Assembly: GCA_020831525.1 (NCBI GenBank)
Contig: JAFIGH010000024.1
Coordinates: forward strand, 1-55,214
Direction of reading: 5' to 3'
Length of the DNA stretch: 55,214 nucleotides
Source: Opitutales bacterium
Lineage (GTDB): Bacteria > Verrucomicrobiota > Verrucomicrobiia > Opitutales > Oceanipulchritudinaceae
Below the pieces are notes generated by a model that saw only the letters and a list, made by a program, of their open reading frames with translations, did no database searches and was not told the DNA's origin. The position numbers and the translations under genes are program-made. Each line of letters starts with the position of its first letter. Within the stretch, counting starts at the first letter, position 1. Positions 19,739 to 28,211 of this stretch are shown piece by piece.

Positions 19739-22549
19739 CTAAAATTCCGCCGTCACTGTAAAGGTAACATTGCGCCCGTAATCAGCACGCACGTTTCCGT
19801 TGAACGAGCCGGTGTAGTTGCCGGCGTAGAAGAAGTACTTGTCGAAAAGGTTGTCTACGCTGAGGGTGGCGCGGAATCCGGAGAGCGCCGTATCTTCACC
19901 GAACCGGTAGGTCACCGCCGCGTTGGCCACAGTGTAGGACGGAACCTTTTCCGTGTTCAACGTGTTCACGTAGACGCTGTCGTAGTACTTCAAACCGAAA
20001 TCAACACCGAATCCTCCGATATTGTAGCGGGCATCCAGGCTCGCCGTGAACTCCGGCGTATTGCCCTGCCGCTTGCCCTCCTGCAACTCGCGGGAGAGGG
20101 TCGGGTTGCCGTCCTCGTCGAACTGGAACGGCTCGTAGAAGACCGAACGCGGATCGCTCGGATCGTCATGCCATGTTTGGTAGCCGACGTTAAGGTCTTC
20201 CTGGAACTTACCCACTTGATAGGCAAACGAACCAATAAGGCGGAGGTTCTCCACCGGCGTGCGCCAGTCAAAGGCGATCTCCGCGCCGTAGGCGTCGACA
20301 CCGCCCACGTTGCGGAAGCGCGTCGCTCCCGTCACACCGCTGAGCCCGGCCGCAATCAACTCTTCCTGCGTCAGCGGCACCGAGAGGATACGGTCGTTGT
20401 ATTCATTGTAGAATACAGCGAAGGTGGCACTGAAGTCCTGGCCGAAATAGCGCAGACCGAGGTCATAGTTCTTCGAAGTCTCTGGCCGCAAATCCTCCGT
20501 AAAGGTGTCGCTCGCCACGACGTTGTATTGCGGCGCGGCGAGGTTTTCCGCGTAGCTGCCGAAGATTTCGTATTGATCACTCAGCTGGTAGGTCGCGCCG
20601 ACTTGCGGCAGGAAGTTATCCTTGTAGGTATTGCCGCGCACAACCGAGCGGTCCTCCTCCGGGTTCCACCAGAGCGGTGTCGTCAGAATGCCGCTCGCCT
20701 CACGGTCGAAATTGACCAGCTTGAAGCCTAGGTTGAGCCCGAGACGACCGTCCATGAGCGTGATCTGGTCTTCAATGTAGGCGACAAACGAATCTGTCTT
20801 GAAGTTCTGATCGTAGTTGAGGAAAAGAACACGGTCGTAGAGGAAGTCGCCGAACACACTGTCCCCTTCAAGCATGTAGGTGGGACGGTATGCACTCTGC
20901 TTGTCCCGCTCCACCCAGACACCCGTGCGGATGCGGTGGTTGCCGATCTCGTACTCAAACCGCAACTGTGCGCCGTAGCGCTCGCCGCCGAAGTCCTCGT
21001 CGCGCGCCGTCGCGCCGTTGAGTGCCGGATCCGTGCCGTCGCGCACAGCCAGTGCGTGGCCGGGCGTGAATGGATCGGGACGGGCGTCCGGATTGAGCGT
21101 ATCACCCGTGCTGTAGAATCCGTCACCGCTGAGGTCATTGTAACCCATCGGGATGGCACCGGGGGTGTCAAGGGAAACGAGATTTCCCGATCCATCATGA
21201 AAGAGGTATTCCGGCCAGATGTCCGGACGGGCGACAAAGGTCGGGTTGCGCAGGTTCCCGTCACTGTCGAAGTTTGTCACCCGGTAGGCGTTCTGCAACT
21301 GCGTGCGTGAGTCACCGCGGGCAACATTGAACAATCCGTAGTGACTCTTGTCCTGAAAGTAGGGCGTGAAAAGCACGGAGAGGTCGTCCGTGAGGTCCAT
21401 TTCCAAACGTCCGCGCAGGAAGTGGTCCATCCGGCCGTTGCGCGCCCGGTTGAAAAACCGAGAGTTGATGCCGTCGCCCATGTTGATCGTGGGATCCATA
21501 TAGGTCGTCGGCCCGAAATTCCGCGCGCGGTCGCTCTTGTTTCCGAGGAAGAACCCGTTCGTCAACGGCGCGATCTCCGGAAAGTCCTCCGGGCGGTAGT
21601 CCACGTAGCCATTCGCTGCATACGTTTCCAGAACGAGCCGGGCACTCTCGTTGTAGATATCCGGCGTGCCGTAGCCGGCGTATGGATCACCCGTCTCCAA
21701 TGCGCGCCACCGATCCCACTGAATGTTCCGGGTATCGAAGTCATCGCGGTCATTCCATGTATAGGAGAGAGTGAAACTCCCCGTCTCGAACTCCTGTTTC
21801 GCCTTCGCCTCCATGCGGATGGAGCGACTGTACTCGGGAACACCGGTCGAGCGGAACTGGAACCGCGAGGTGCTGATGTAGCTCGTGAATCCACTCCACA
21901 ACTCGCCGGTCTCGAAACGAGCGAAGAGCCGCGTGGCATCGAAATCACCAATCGACCACTTGACCATCGCCCCCATCTCCTCGGAGGGATCGCGCGTGTA
22001 ATACATGATGGAGCCCCCGAGTGCTTCAATCGCCGGCGTCGTCACATCACCGGTTCCCTGCGAAACCTGAATAGTGAGAATATTCTCCGGATCAGCCACA
22101 CGACCGGCGGGCGTGCCGTAACGCGGCGAGTTCTGCCCCATGGGCACGTCGTCCACAGTCACGGCAAGACGCGAGATATCGAACGAGCGGATACGGATGT
22201 CGTTTCCGAATTCGTAGAATCCGAACGGGTCAGTCGAACGCACGTTCACCCCGGGAATCGCGTCGAGCGACTTCTCCAGGCTCAACCCGGGCAGTTGCGT
22301 CTCGAAATCCTCGAAGGTGATCGCATTGGTGGCACGGCTTTCGCCCTGGCCCACCACACGGATGAGGTCGGTGAACTCAAGGTCCTGCGCCGCAAGCGAC
22401 GCGGACGCGAAGACCGGCAGGGTCAGCAGCGCGACCCGGCGAAGGATGGGGAGGCATGTTCCGGCCTGAGCCGCGCCCTCCCGGCACACTTGCGTGTGCG
22501 TGAGTGACGATTCCCGCCGCGCGGGAACCCGTAGGTAGATTTTGGACAT
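19739..22549 (-). CDS. TonB-dependent outer-membrane receptor
   Basis: 936 residues from the ATG in AAAAAGATGTCCA; the longer open frame (to 22894) runs through the divergent promoter region and is not protein-like. A long signal region (to about residue 53, ending SASLAAQ) precedes a plug domain (LEKSLDAIPGVNV, NDIRIRSFDISRLAVTVDDVPMG read in parts, ALGGSIMYYTRDP) and a 22-strand-type barrel ending NVTFTVTAEF with the terminal aromatic residue. The barrel carries the usual signatures ENLAAPQYNVV, LRPETSKNYDLGLRY and NLFDKYFF. No carboxypeptidase-like N-terminal domain or TonB-box can be named with certainty. Ligand unknown. It is divergent from a second receptor and shares its start motif with the TonB and amine operons. 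Confidence 0.94.
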   Translation of the reverse strand: MSKIYLRVPARRESSLTHTQVCREGAAQAGTCLPILRRVALLTLPVFASASLAAQDLEFTDLIRVVGQGESRATNAITFEDFETQLPGLSLEKSLDAIPGVNVRSTDPFGFYEFGNDIRIRSFDISRLAVTVDDVPMGQNSPRYGTPAGRVADPENILTIQVSQGTGDVTTPAIEALGGSIMYYTRDPSEEMGAMVKWSIGDFDATRLFARFETGELWSGFTSYISTSRFQFRSTGVPEYSRSIRMEAKAKQEFETGSFTLSYTWNDRDDFDTRNIQWDRWRALETGDPYAGYGTPDIYNESARLVLETYAANGYVDYRPEDFPEIAPLTNGFFLGNKSDRARNFGPTTYMDPTINMGDGINSRFFNRARNGRMDHFLRGRLEMDLTDDLSVLFTPYFQDKSHYGLFNVARGDSRTQLQNAYRVTNFDSDGNLRNPTFVARPDIWPEYLFHDGSGNLVSLDTPGAIPMGYNDLSGDGFYSTGDTLNPDARPDPFTPGHALAVRDGTDPALNGATARDEDFGGERYGAQLRFEYEIGNHRIRTGVWVERDKQSAYRPTYMLEGDSVFGDFLYDRVLFLNYDQNFKTDSFVAYIEDQITLMDGRLGLNLGFKLVNFDREASGILTTPLWWNPEEDRSVVRGNTYKDNFLPQVGATYQLSDQYEIFGSYAENLAAPQYNVVASDTFTEDLRPETSKNYDLGLRYFGQDFSATFAVFYNEYNDRILSVPLTQEELIAAGLSGVTGATRFRNVGGVDAYGAEIAFDWRTPVENLRLIGSFAYQVGKFQEDLNVGYQTWHDDPSDPRSVFYEPFQFDEDGNPTLSRELQEGKRQGNTPEFTASLDARYNIGGFGVDFGLKYYDSVYVNTLNTEKVPSYTVANAAVTYRFGEDTALSGFRATLSVDNLFDKYFFYAGNYTGSFNGNVRADYGRNVTFTVTAEF

Positions 22550-22555
22550 CTTTTT
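22543..22555 (-). promoter_or_regulatory. shared start motif, copy 2 (TonB receptor)
   Basis: AAAAAGATGTCCA; the ATG is the in-frame receptor start. Preceded on the minus strand by a further A-rich run (CAAAAAGAA) and no Shine-Dalgarno sequence. Confidence 0.8.
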
Positions 22556-22875
22556 CTTTTTGTTTGTAGTTGGAATTTGCGGTTCCGACCAAGCCCGGAG
22601 CAGAATCGTTGCCAGTATTCGGATCTTTGCGTTTTCGGTCGAACGATTGTGCGGTAATGCCGGGTTTCCCGCCCCCGGAGGACGGGTTTTCCAACCCGTG
22701 CCCAGATCCGATACGGACTGGTTCCGGGGAGCAAATTGACGACATGCCGCAGACCATGTCCGTGCTTTGTTTGGGGACCGTGCTCTTTTCTCCAGCCGTA
22801 GCCTCACACACTCGCAATGGAACGGCGCGTGCTGTACCATCGGTGAACCGTTTGTCACGGAACACTGCAAGCACT
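22556..22875. promoter_or_regulatory. divergent control region between two receptors, with two palindromic repeats
   Basis: About 320 bp without a gene between divergent receptor genes. It holds the hairpin ACGGGTT-TTCC-AACCCGT (22682-22699), repeated at 34545-34562, and the interrupted palindrome GACATG-N8-CATGTC (22741-22760), repeated at 41703-41722. Promoters for both receptors must lie here, but I cannot place them. Confidence 0.6.
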
Positions 22876-25362
22876 GTGAAAAAAAGATGTCCACCCGCGA
22901 GGGGATGGCCTGGCGCCATCCTTCTCTTTCATCTCATATTCCTTTCCGCGCCGCCGTCCTCGGCGGCAACCGATCCTGCCTTTCCCGCCGAGTCGCGGGA
23001 CGAGGCTGCGGTGACCGCTCTTCCGGACACCGAAGGTGCGGCCGCGGAGAATATGTATGCCGAAGCGGACGAGGCGCCGGCTTCATCCAGCCGATCAGAC
23101 GCCGAGTCGCCGCGCGAACGCGGGCGGGTCCTCCAAAAGCGCAATCCCATTGCCTCCGAATACCAGGTAATCGGTTTCCTCGGTGTCGCCCCGGGCGCGG
23201 CGGCGGACGGCGAAGGGAGTGACTACCGGGCTTTCTTTCCGGCGGGAGGGCTTCCCCTCGGCGGAGGTCCGTCGCTGCGGCTGGAAACATTTGCACAGTA
23301 CCAGCGTTACCGCGGCCGGGCGCTACCCGGCGGAAGTCTCCGCGCCTACACACCGCTTCCGGGCGACCGCCCCGCCGGAATCGAGATCAACGCGACATTG
23401 TCGGAGGTGGAACGCTACATCGACCACTACGAGGCAGCATGGGCAAACATTGCCAGTGAAGGTGATTCGACCGAGGCGTGGTTACTTGAGCGTCCCCGTT
23501 TCTCCCGCGACCGTATACGCACCCGCGTGCGGATGCTCCGCCTGCGCGGCGAATACGAGCCTTCTCCGCAAAACACGCTCTACGCGCAGTTACTCGCCGG
23601 TGACTACAATGATTTGCATTTCCGCAACCGCCTCGAACTGAACTTCCGCACAGCGACTCCAGAGGCTTCCCAGGACGGCGTTCCGGGCCGGGACATAACC
23701 TACATTGCGGCGGGCACGGACGTCGGCACGGCGCGCCGCTATTTCGGAGAAACGACAAACCGGCGCACGACGGTGCGGGCGGTGGCGGGCGGCACCCACA
23801 CTGCCCCCCGCTGGACCCTCGACTACAGCGGATTTGCCTCGCGCTGGATCAACCGTCCCCTCGTCCACGCATGGAACTTCGGCGACCGCGATCTTCAGCT
23901 CACCTACCGCATCGAAGACCCGAACTTTCCCGATGTCCGTCTCTCGCCCGTGGAGCGCGTGACCGCCTCCGACGAGAGCTTTCTCTCCAACTACCGTATC
24001 CAGAAAACACGTACTACCGACACCGACCTCGCCGCCCGTTTCGATATCGACGCCGACCTCAACGGTGCCGGCGACTGGCGGTTCTACACCGGCGGGCTCT
24101 ACCGCGAAAAAGAACGCGTCAACCACCACGACCGCGACGTCTTCGGACCCCGGCCCGGGAGTCCCCTTTCCTTTGCGGATGCGGCGGAAGCGGATTTGCC
24201 CGATCCCGTGGTGCGCGGAACCTACTACCTGCCCCCGTGGATCGATTCCGCGCGGGCAAAGGACCTCCGTGCGGAACCAGGCTCCGCCTATCTGCGCAAC
24301 GACGCCCAATCCACCGTCGAAACCTTCGAACAACGCTACCGCTCCTTCGAGTCTGTTGCCGGGGTCTACGGGATTCTCGGCTACCGCGGGCAAAAGTTTG
24401 AAGCCGAAGCGGGCGGACGCCTCGAATCCACCCGCACGCGCACCCTCGGCACGGTCGTGGTTCCGGAGGCATTCGTCGGCACCGGCGGCGGAACAATCGG
24501 TGAAGTGGATGTCAACGGAGAGCGCCGCGTCATTGAGGAGCGTCCCGCCAGCAACACCTACACCAATGCACTTGCCTCGCTTTCTCTTGCGTACCGCCCG
24601 ACCCCCGCGTGGACCCTCCGCACCGCGGCCTACGACGCTCTTATGCGCCCGCAGTACTTTGATATCGTGGAGTATCGTCGTGTCGCGCTGCCCACCCGCA
24701 CGATCAGCGAAGGCAACCCCGCGCTCGCCCCCACCGCCATACGCGCCTACCTTCTCGCCGCCGAACGCACCGGCCTTCCTGTCGGCGACATCGCGGTGGA
24801 ACTCTACCGCATTGACGTCGACGACTTTTTCTATACCGCCCAGCGCTTTGAGTTCATCGACGGCGTCGAATTCTCCCGGTCACGCGTCGAAAACGGAGAC
24901 TCCGGCCGTGTATCGGGGTTTCAAATACAGTGGCAAAACGACCTGCCCCCGCTTCCCGGTGATGCGCGGGCCACCCTTTCGACCGCATACACCTACTCGC
25001 AGTCCTCCGCATCCGTCGGGACCCGCCCCGACGAATCCTTCGCACTCCCGGAACGCTCACGGCACCTCCTGCGCACGAATCTGCGCGTGCGCCGCAACGG
25101 TCTCACTGCCACGGCGGAGTTCTCCTACCAGTCCTCCGCCCTCGATCAACTGGGCGAAAGCGCGGGACGTGACATCTACCGGGGCGATGTTCTCAGCCTC
25201 GACGCCGCCCTCGCCTACACTGCGGGTGACTATACCTTATCCGCCTCGGTCACCAACATCCTCAACCACCCCGAACGCGCATACGCCGGTGAACCCGCCC
25301 GCGCCACACGCAATCAATACAGCTCCCAAATCATCCGCCTCGGCATAGCCGCGCAATTTTGA
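22876..25362 (+). CDS. TonB-dependent-receptor-like barrel without recognisable plug; start uncertain
   Basis: 828 residues if it starts at GTG 22876. That start gives Val-Lys-Lys-Arg followed by a good signal peptide (AILLFHLIFLSAPPSSA). The shared motif ATG at 22887 is in another frame and yields only a 112-codon frame that destroys the signal peptide; removing one base from the GGGG near 22900 would join the two. After the signal and an acidic/Ser-rich linker the sequence passes directly into barrel-type strands (TLYAQLLAGDYNDLHFRNRL, LRTAAYDALMRPQYF, ISEGNPALAPT, TLSASVTNILNHPERAY) and ends in IAAQF. The plug signatures seen in the neighbouring receptor (IPGVNV, RIRSF) are absent. It may be a passive or partner barrel. 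Its stop codon abuts that of the convergent aldehyde dehydrogenase gene. Confidence 0.8.
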   Translation: MKKRCPPARGWPGAILLFHLIFLSAPPSSAATDPAFPAESRDEAAVTALPDTEGAAAENMYAEADEAPASSSRSDAESPRERGRVLQKRNPIASEYQVIGFLGVAPGAAADGEGSDYRAFFPAGGLPLGGGPSLRLETFAQYQRYRGRALPGGSLRAYTPLPGDRPAGIEINATLSEVERYIDHYEAAWANIASEGDSTEAWLLERPRFSRDRIRTRVRMLRLRGEYEPSPQNTLYAQLLAGDYNDLHFRNRLELNFRTATPEASQDGVPGRDITYIAAGTDVGTARRYFGETTNRRTTVRAVAGGTHTAPRWTLDYSGFASRWINRPLVHAWNFGDRDLQLTYRIEDPNFPDVRLSPVERVTASDESFLSNYRIQKTRTTDTDLAARFDIDADLNGAGDWRFYTGGLYREKERVNHHDRDVFGPRPGSPLSFADAAEADLPDPVVRGTYYLPPWIDSARAKDLRAEPGSAYLRNDAQSTVETFEQRYRSFESVAGVYGILGYRGQKFEAEAGGRLESTRTRTLGTVVVPEAFVGTGGGTIGEVDVNGERRVIEERPASNTYTNALASLSLAYRPTPAWTLRTAAYDALMRPQYFDIVEYRRVALPTRTISEGNPALAPTAIRAYLLAAERTGLPVGDIAVELYRIDVDDFFYTAQRFEFIDGVEFSRSRVENGDSGRVSGFQIQWQNDLPPLPGDARATLSTAYTYSQSSASVGTRPDESFALPERSRHLLRTNLRVRRNGLTATAEFSYQSSALDQLGESAGRDIYRGDVLSLDAALAYTAGDYTLSASVTNILNHPERAYAGEPARATRNQYSSQIIRLGIAAQF
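22881..22893 (+). promoter_or_regulatory. shared start motif, copy 3 (plugless receptor), out of frame
   Basis: AAAAAGATGTCCA within a seven-A run, 5 bases downstream of the likely GTG start. Its ATG is not in the receptor frame. Confidence 0.7.
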
Positions 25363-26772
25363 TCAGCGCAGGCGAATGGTTTTGACCAACGTGAATTCGC
25401 GTAGTCCCGCCACCCCCATCTCCCGTCCGTAGCCGGACGCTCCCGCACCACCGAAGGGCACCGCCGGATGCGATCCGGCGCGCTCGTTCACTGCCCCGAC
25501 ACCGACACGCAGGCCGTCGCGCAGAACCCGCGCCGCCCGCTCCGCGTCGGGATCGAAGACGACTGCGCCAAGCCCGTAGGGTGTGGCATTCGCCATGTCG
25601 ACCGCATCCCGTAGGCCCTCGAAACTTGCCACCGCCGCGACGGGCCCGAACAGTTCCTCATCCCAGACAGGCGATCCGGGTCCGCGCGTTTCGAGAACCG
25701 TCGGCGCATAAAAAGCGCCTGGTCCGGAAAGGGCCGCGCCCCCGGTGACCACGCGGTCGCCCTTGCGACGGCATTCCGTCAACTTCGCATCGAGGCCGTC
25801 CCGGAGGCCGTGCTTTGCCATAGGGGCGAGCCGTGTAGCCGGGTCCATGGGCGGTCCCGGCCGTCGGTGCGCAAACCTATCCGCCAAGCCGTCGCGAACT
25901 TCCGCGTACAACGAACGGTGGACAAGCACCCGCTTCGGCCCGAGGCAGGACTGGCCGCAATTGCGCAGGCGCGTGTCCGCCACGGCCTCGACAACCGGTC
26001 CCGCGTCACATCCTTCCATGATGATCCACGCGTCGTTTCCGCCCAGTTCGAGAACCGATTTTTTCACGGCGGCACCCGCCGCGCCTCCGATCAGCGCGCC
26101 CGCCGTGCGTCCACCGGTGAAAGAAACGCCCGCCACGAGCGGATGGCGGACCATGTCGATCGTCGCGGAATTGTCCGCGAATACATTTGAGAAAAGTCCC
26201 GGCGGGAATCCGGCGTCCGCCATCAAGGCCGCGACGCCGCGCGCGCACTCCGGAACATTCGGCGCGTGTTTCAAGACCACCGCGTTTCCCGCGAGAAGAA
26301 GCGGCAGGGCCGTGCGCAGGACCTGCCACACCGGAAAATTCCACGGCATGACAATAAGGACAATACCCAGCGGACAGTAGTGTACCTCGAACCGCCGGTC
26401 CCCTGCATCTACCTTCTCGGGAGCGAGCGCGCCGGGCCCCTCGCCGCATAGCCAAGCGCACAGACGCCGCACGCTTTCAATCTCGCCCAACGCCTCGCGG
26501 TAGAGCTTTCCCATCTCCGCGGTCACGTCAGCGGCAAGGTCGCGCTCGACATTGTCGAGCCGCCGCCGAAGGCGCGAAACCAGACACGCCCGTTCACCCG
26601 CGCCCACCGCCCGCCACATCCGGAAGGCCGCGTGCGCACGCTGCAACTGCGCCTCGATTTGCGCAGGAGAATCGAGAGGTGCGGGTCCGCGGTCCTCCCC
26701 GCTATACGGATCGACAAGCCGCACCCGCGGATCACCAGCGGGACGATTCCGCCGTTGCGCCGCCGTGCTCAT
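25363..26772 (-). CDS. NAD(P)-dependent aldehyde dehydrogenase (succinate-semialdehyde dehydrogenase-like)
   Basis: 469 residues from the ATG overlapping the RidA-gene stop (ATGA). Cytoplasmic ALDH-superfamily enzyme. Visible features: MPWNFPVWQ with the substrate-binding Asn, VLELGGNDAWI with the general-base Glu, NCGQSCLGPKRV with the catalytic Cys, and EELFGPVAAV. The closest known groups are the shorter GabD/YneI-like semialdehyde dehydrogenases, so an amino-aldehyde or semialdehyde substrate is plausible. As the last gene of the amine-oxidase operon it would oxidise the aldehyde left after deamination of an amine. It has no signal peptide, so the aldehyde or its precursor must reach the cytoplasm. 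Confidence 0.9.
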   Translation of the reverse strand: MSTAAQRRNRPAGDPRVRLVDPYSGEDRGPAPLDSPAQIEAQLQRAHAAFRMWRAVGAGERACLVSRLRRRLDNVERDLAADVTAEMGKLYREALGEIESVRRLCAWLCGEGPGALAPEKVDAGDRRFEVHYCPLGIVLIVMPWNFPVWQVLRTALPLLLAGNAVVLKHAPNVPECARGVAALMADAGFPPGLFSNVFADNSATIDMVRHPLVAGVSFTGGRTAGALIGGAAGAAVKKSVLELGGNDAWIIMEGCDAGPVVEAVADTRLRNCGQSCLGPKRVLVHRSLYAEVRDGLADRFAHRRPGPPMDPATRLAPMAKHGLRDGLDAKLTECRRKGDRVVTGGAALSGPGAFYAPTVLETRGPGSPVWDEELFGPVAAVASFEGLRDAVDMANATPYGLGAVVFDPDAERAARVLRDGLRVGVGAVNERAGSHPAVPFGGAGASGYGREMGVAGLREFTLVKTIRLR

Positions 26773-28205
26773 GGCCGCACCGCCGCAAAGCATTCGAGGA
26801 GGACGCGCGCTCCGCCCGGCAACGCGACAACGGGCATGAGCGTGGTCGCCGGCCCCGGATCGAGCTGCGCAAAATAGGCTTCCGCCACCTCCGTCCATAG
26901 TGCCACCGACTCCGCTGTGCCGTCGTCACCCGCGATATAGACGCGCAACGAGGCGACCGCTTCCGGCCCCGCGCCCAGCTGTTCCAGCCTCGTCTCCAGC
27001 GCGGCGAACGCCGCCCGGTATTCTTCTTCCAACGACAGTCCCTCCCGGTCCCGCACCGTTACGCCCGAAAGCCAATAGTGACCCGCAGCCGGGTCGACAG
27101 CCACCGCCGCCGGGCCCGCCGCCGACCCGGCCCCGAAGCCGACCAAAGGTCCGTTGTCGAATGCGGGGGCGTTCTCCTGTCCGTAGAGCGCATACATTTC
27201 GAGGGCCATGAGCTGCCCCCGGTAGGTGTAACCGGGGGCCGACATCACTGTGCGTGTCGGCTTGTTCGGATTGTCCTCGTTGTTGAGGTAGCGGCTGTAC
27301 TCCCGGTTGAAGATGCCGAAGTTGCGCCCGATGCCCACGTTCCGCTCGGGAAACATGATCGTCCGCATAAAGAATACGTCTTCATACCCGAGTCCCGCCT
27401 CGCGCAGGATCCCAAGGCCTTCGCGCAGAATCGACGCGGCCTGGGCGTCGACGCGCCCGTACATCCAGTGCCGCTCCGGCATGGTCGGGTTCATAGGCGC
27501 GGCCAGCATACCGGCAGAAAAGAGGAGCGCCCGGCCCGGGGCGACGGCCTTGCCCGTGCTCATCGGCCAGCGCATGCGACCGTAGGAGCGCCAGCCGTCG
27601 TTTGTCTCAGCGCGTCCGCTGCGCTCGTATTCGCGCGCCGGAACCGATCCGGCGACAAAAGGTCCCCGGCCGTCCGGCACGACTGCCACAAACTCCACCT
27701 CGATCCGGTAGGCCGTGATAAACAGGCGCGATATCCCTACCGTTGTGCGGGCGGGCCGGTGCGGCATCGTGGCTGTACCAAAATATTCACTGTAGGCGCG
27801 GTCCCAGCCCTCGAAGTCGGGCGGATTCTCCGCGTCGCCCACGACATACGCCCGCACGTGCGCGACGTCGCGCAAGGTAAGCCCAACGACCGAGAGATCA
27901 TCCGTCAACTGCTGCAAGACACCGTGGGCCTGCGTGTAGGTGTCGCCATAGCGCTCGTCATCCGGCAATCCGCGCATGGCGATGACGCGGGACCGCGGAT
28001 TTGCCGTCACGCCCCACGTGAAAAAGTACGACGAACCGGGTGCCACGCGCACCGCCGCCGGATCGGCGCCGACACCGTCGTCGATACGCTCCATGCGGTC
28101 GTTCGAACGCACCACCCGGAAGGCGAGGACAAACCATACGACGACCGCCACCCCGAAGACGGGAAAGATCCAGCGCGCGTGCGGGTATTCGAACAAACGC
28201 CGCAT
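26769..28205 (-). CDS. membrane-anchored protein with three RidA (YjgF) domains
   Basis: 478 residues. An N-terminal signal-anchor (IFPVFGVAVVVWFVLAFRVV) places the rest in the periplasm. Three RidA-like units follow: ~55-180 (YTQAHGVLQQL, HVRAYVVGD, PARTTVGI), ~205-345 (ILREAGLGYEDV, PTRTVMSA) and ~350-478 (LEQLGAGPEAVASLRVYI, PATTLMPV). RidA proteins hydrolyse reactive imines and enamines to keto compounds and ammonium; the key Arg lies in the PxRT motif. Units 1 and 2 keep it, while unit 3 reads PATT and lacks it. Canonical RidA is a ~130-residue cytosolic trimer, so this may be an internal pseudo-trimer in one chain. Overlaps the aldehyde dehydrogenase by 4 bp and follows amt by 6 bp. Confidence 0.88.
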   Translation of the reverse strand: MRRLFEYPHARWIFPVFGVAVVVWFVLAFRVVRSNDRMERIDDGVGADPAAVRVAPGSSYFFTWGVTANPRSRVIAMRGLPDDERYGDTYTQAHGVLQQLTDDLSVVGLTLRDVAHVRAYVVGDAENPPDFEGWDRAYSEYFGTATMPHRPARTTVGISRLFITAYRIEVEFVAVVPDGRGPFVAGSVPAREYERSGRAETNDGWRSYGRMRWPMSTGKAVAPGRALLFSAGMLAAPMNPTMPERHWMYGRVDAQAASILREGLGILREAGLGYEDVFFMRTIMFPERNVGIGRNFGIFNREYSRYLNNEDNPNKPTRTVMSAPGYTYRGQLMALEMYALYGQENAPAFDNGPLVGFGAGSAAGPAAVAVDPAAGHYWLSGVTVRDREGLSLEEEYRAAFAALETRLEQLGAGPEAVASLRVYIAGDDGTAESVALWTEVAEAYFAQLDPGPATTLMPVVALPGGARVLLECFAAVRP

Positions 28206-28211
28206 GCTTCC

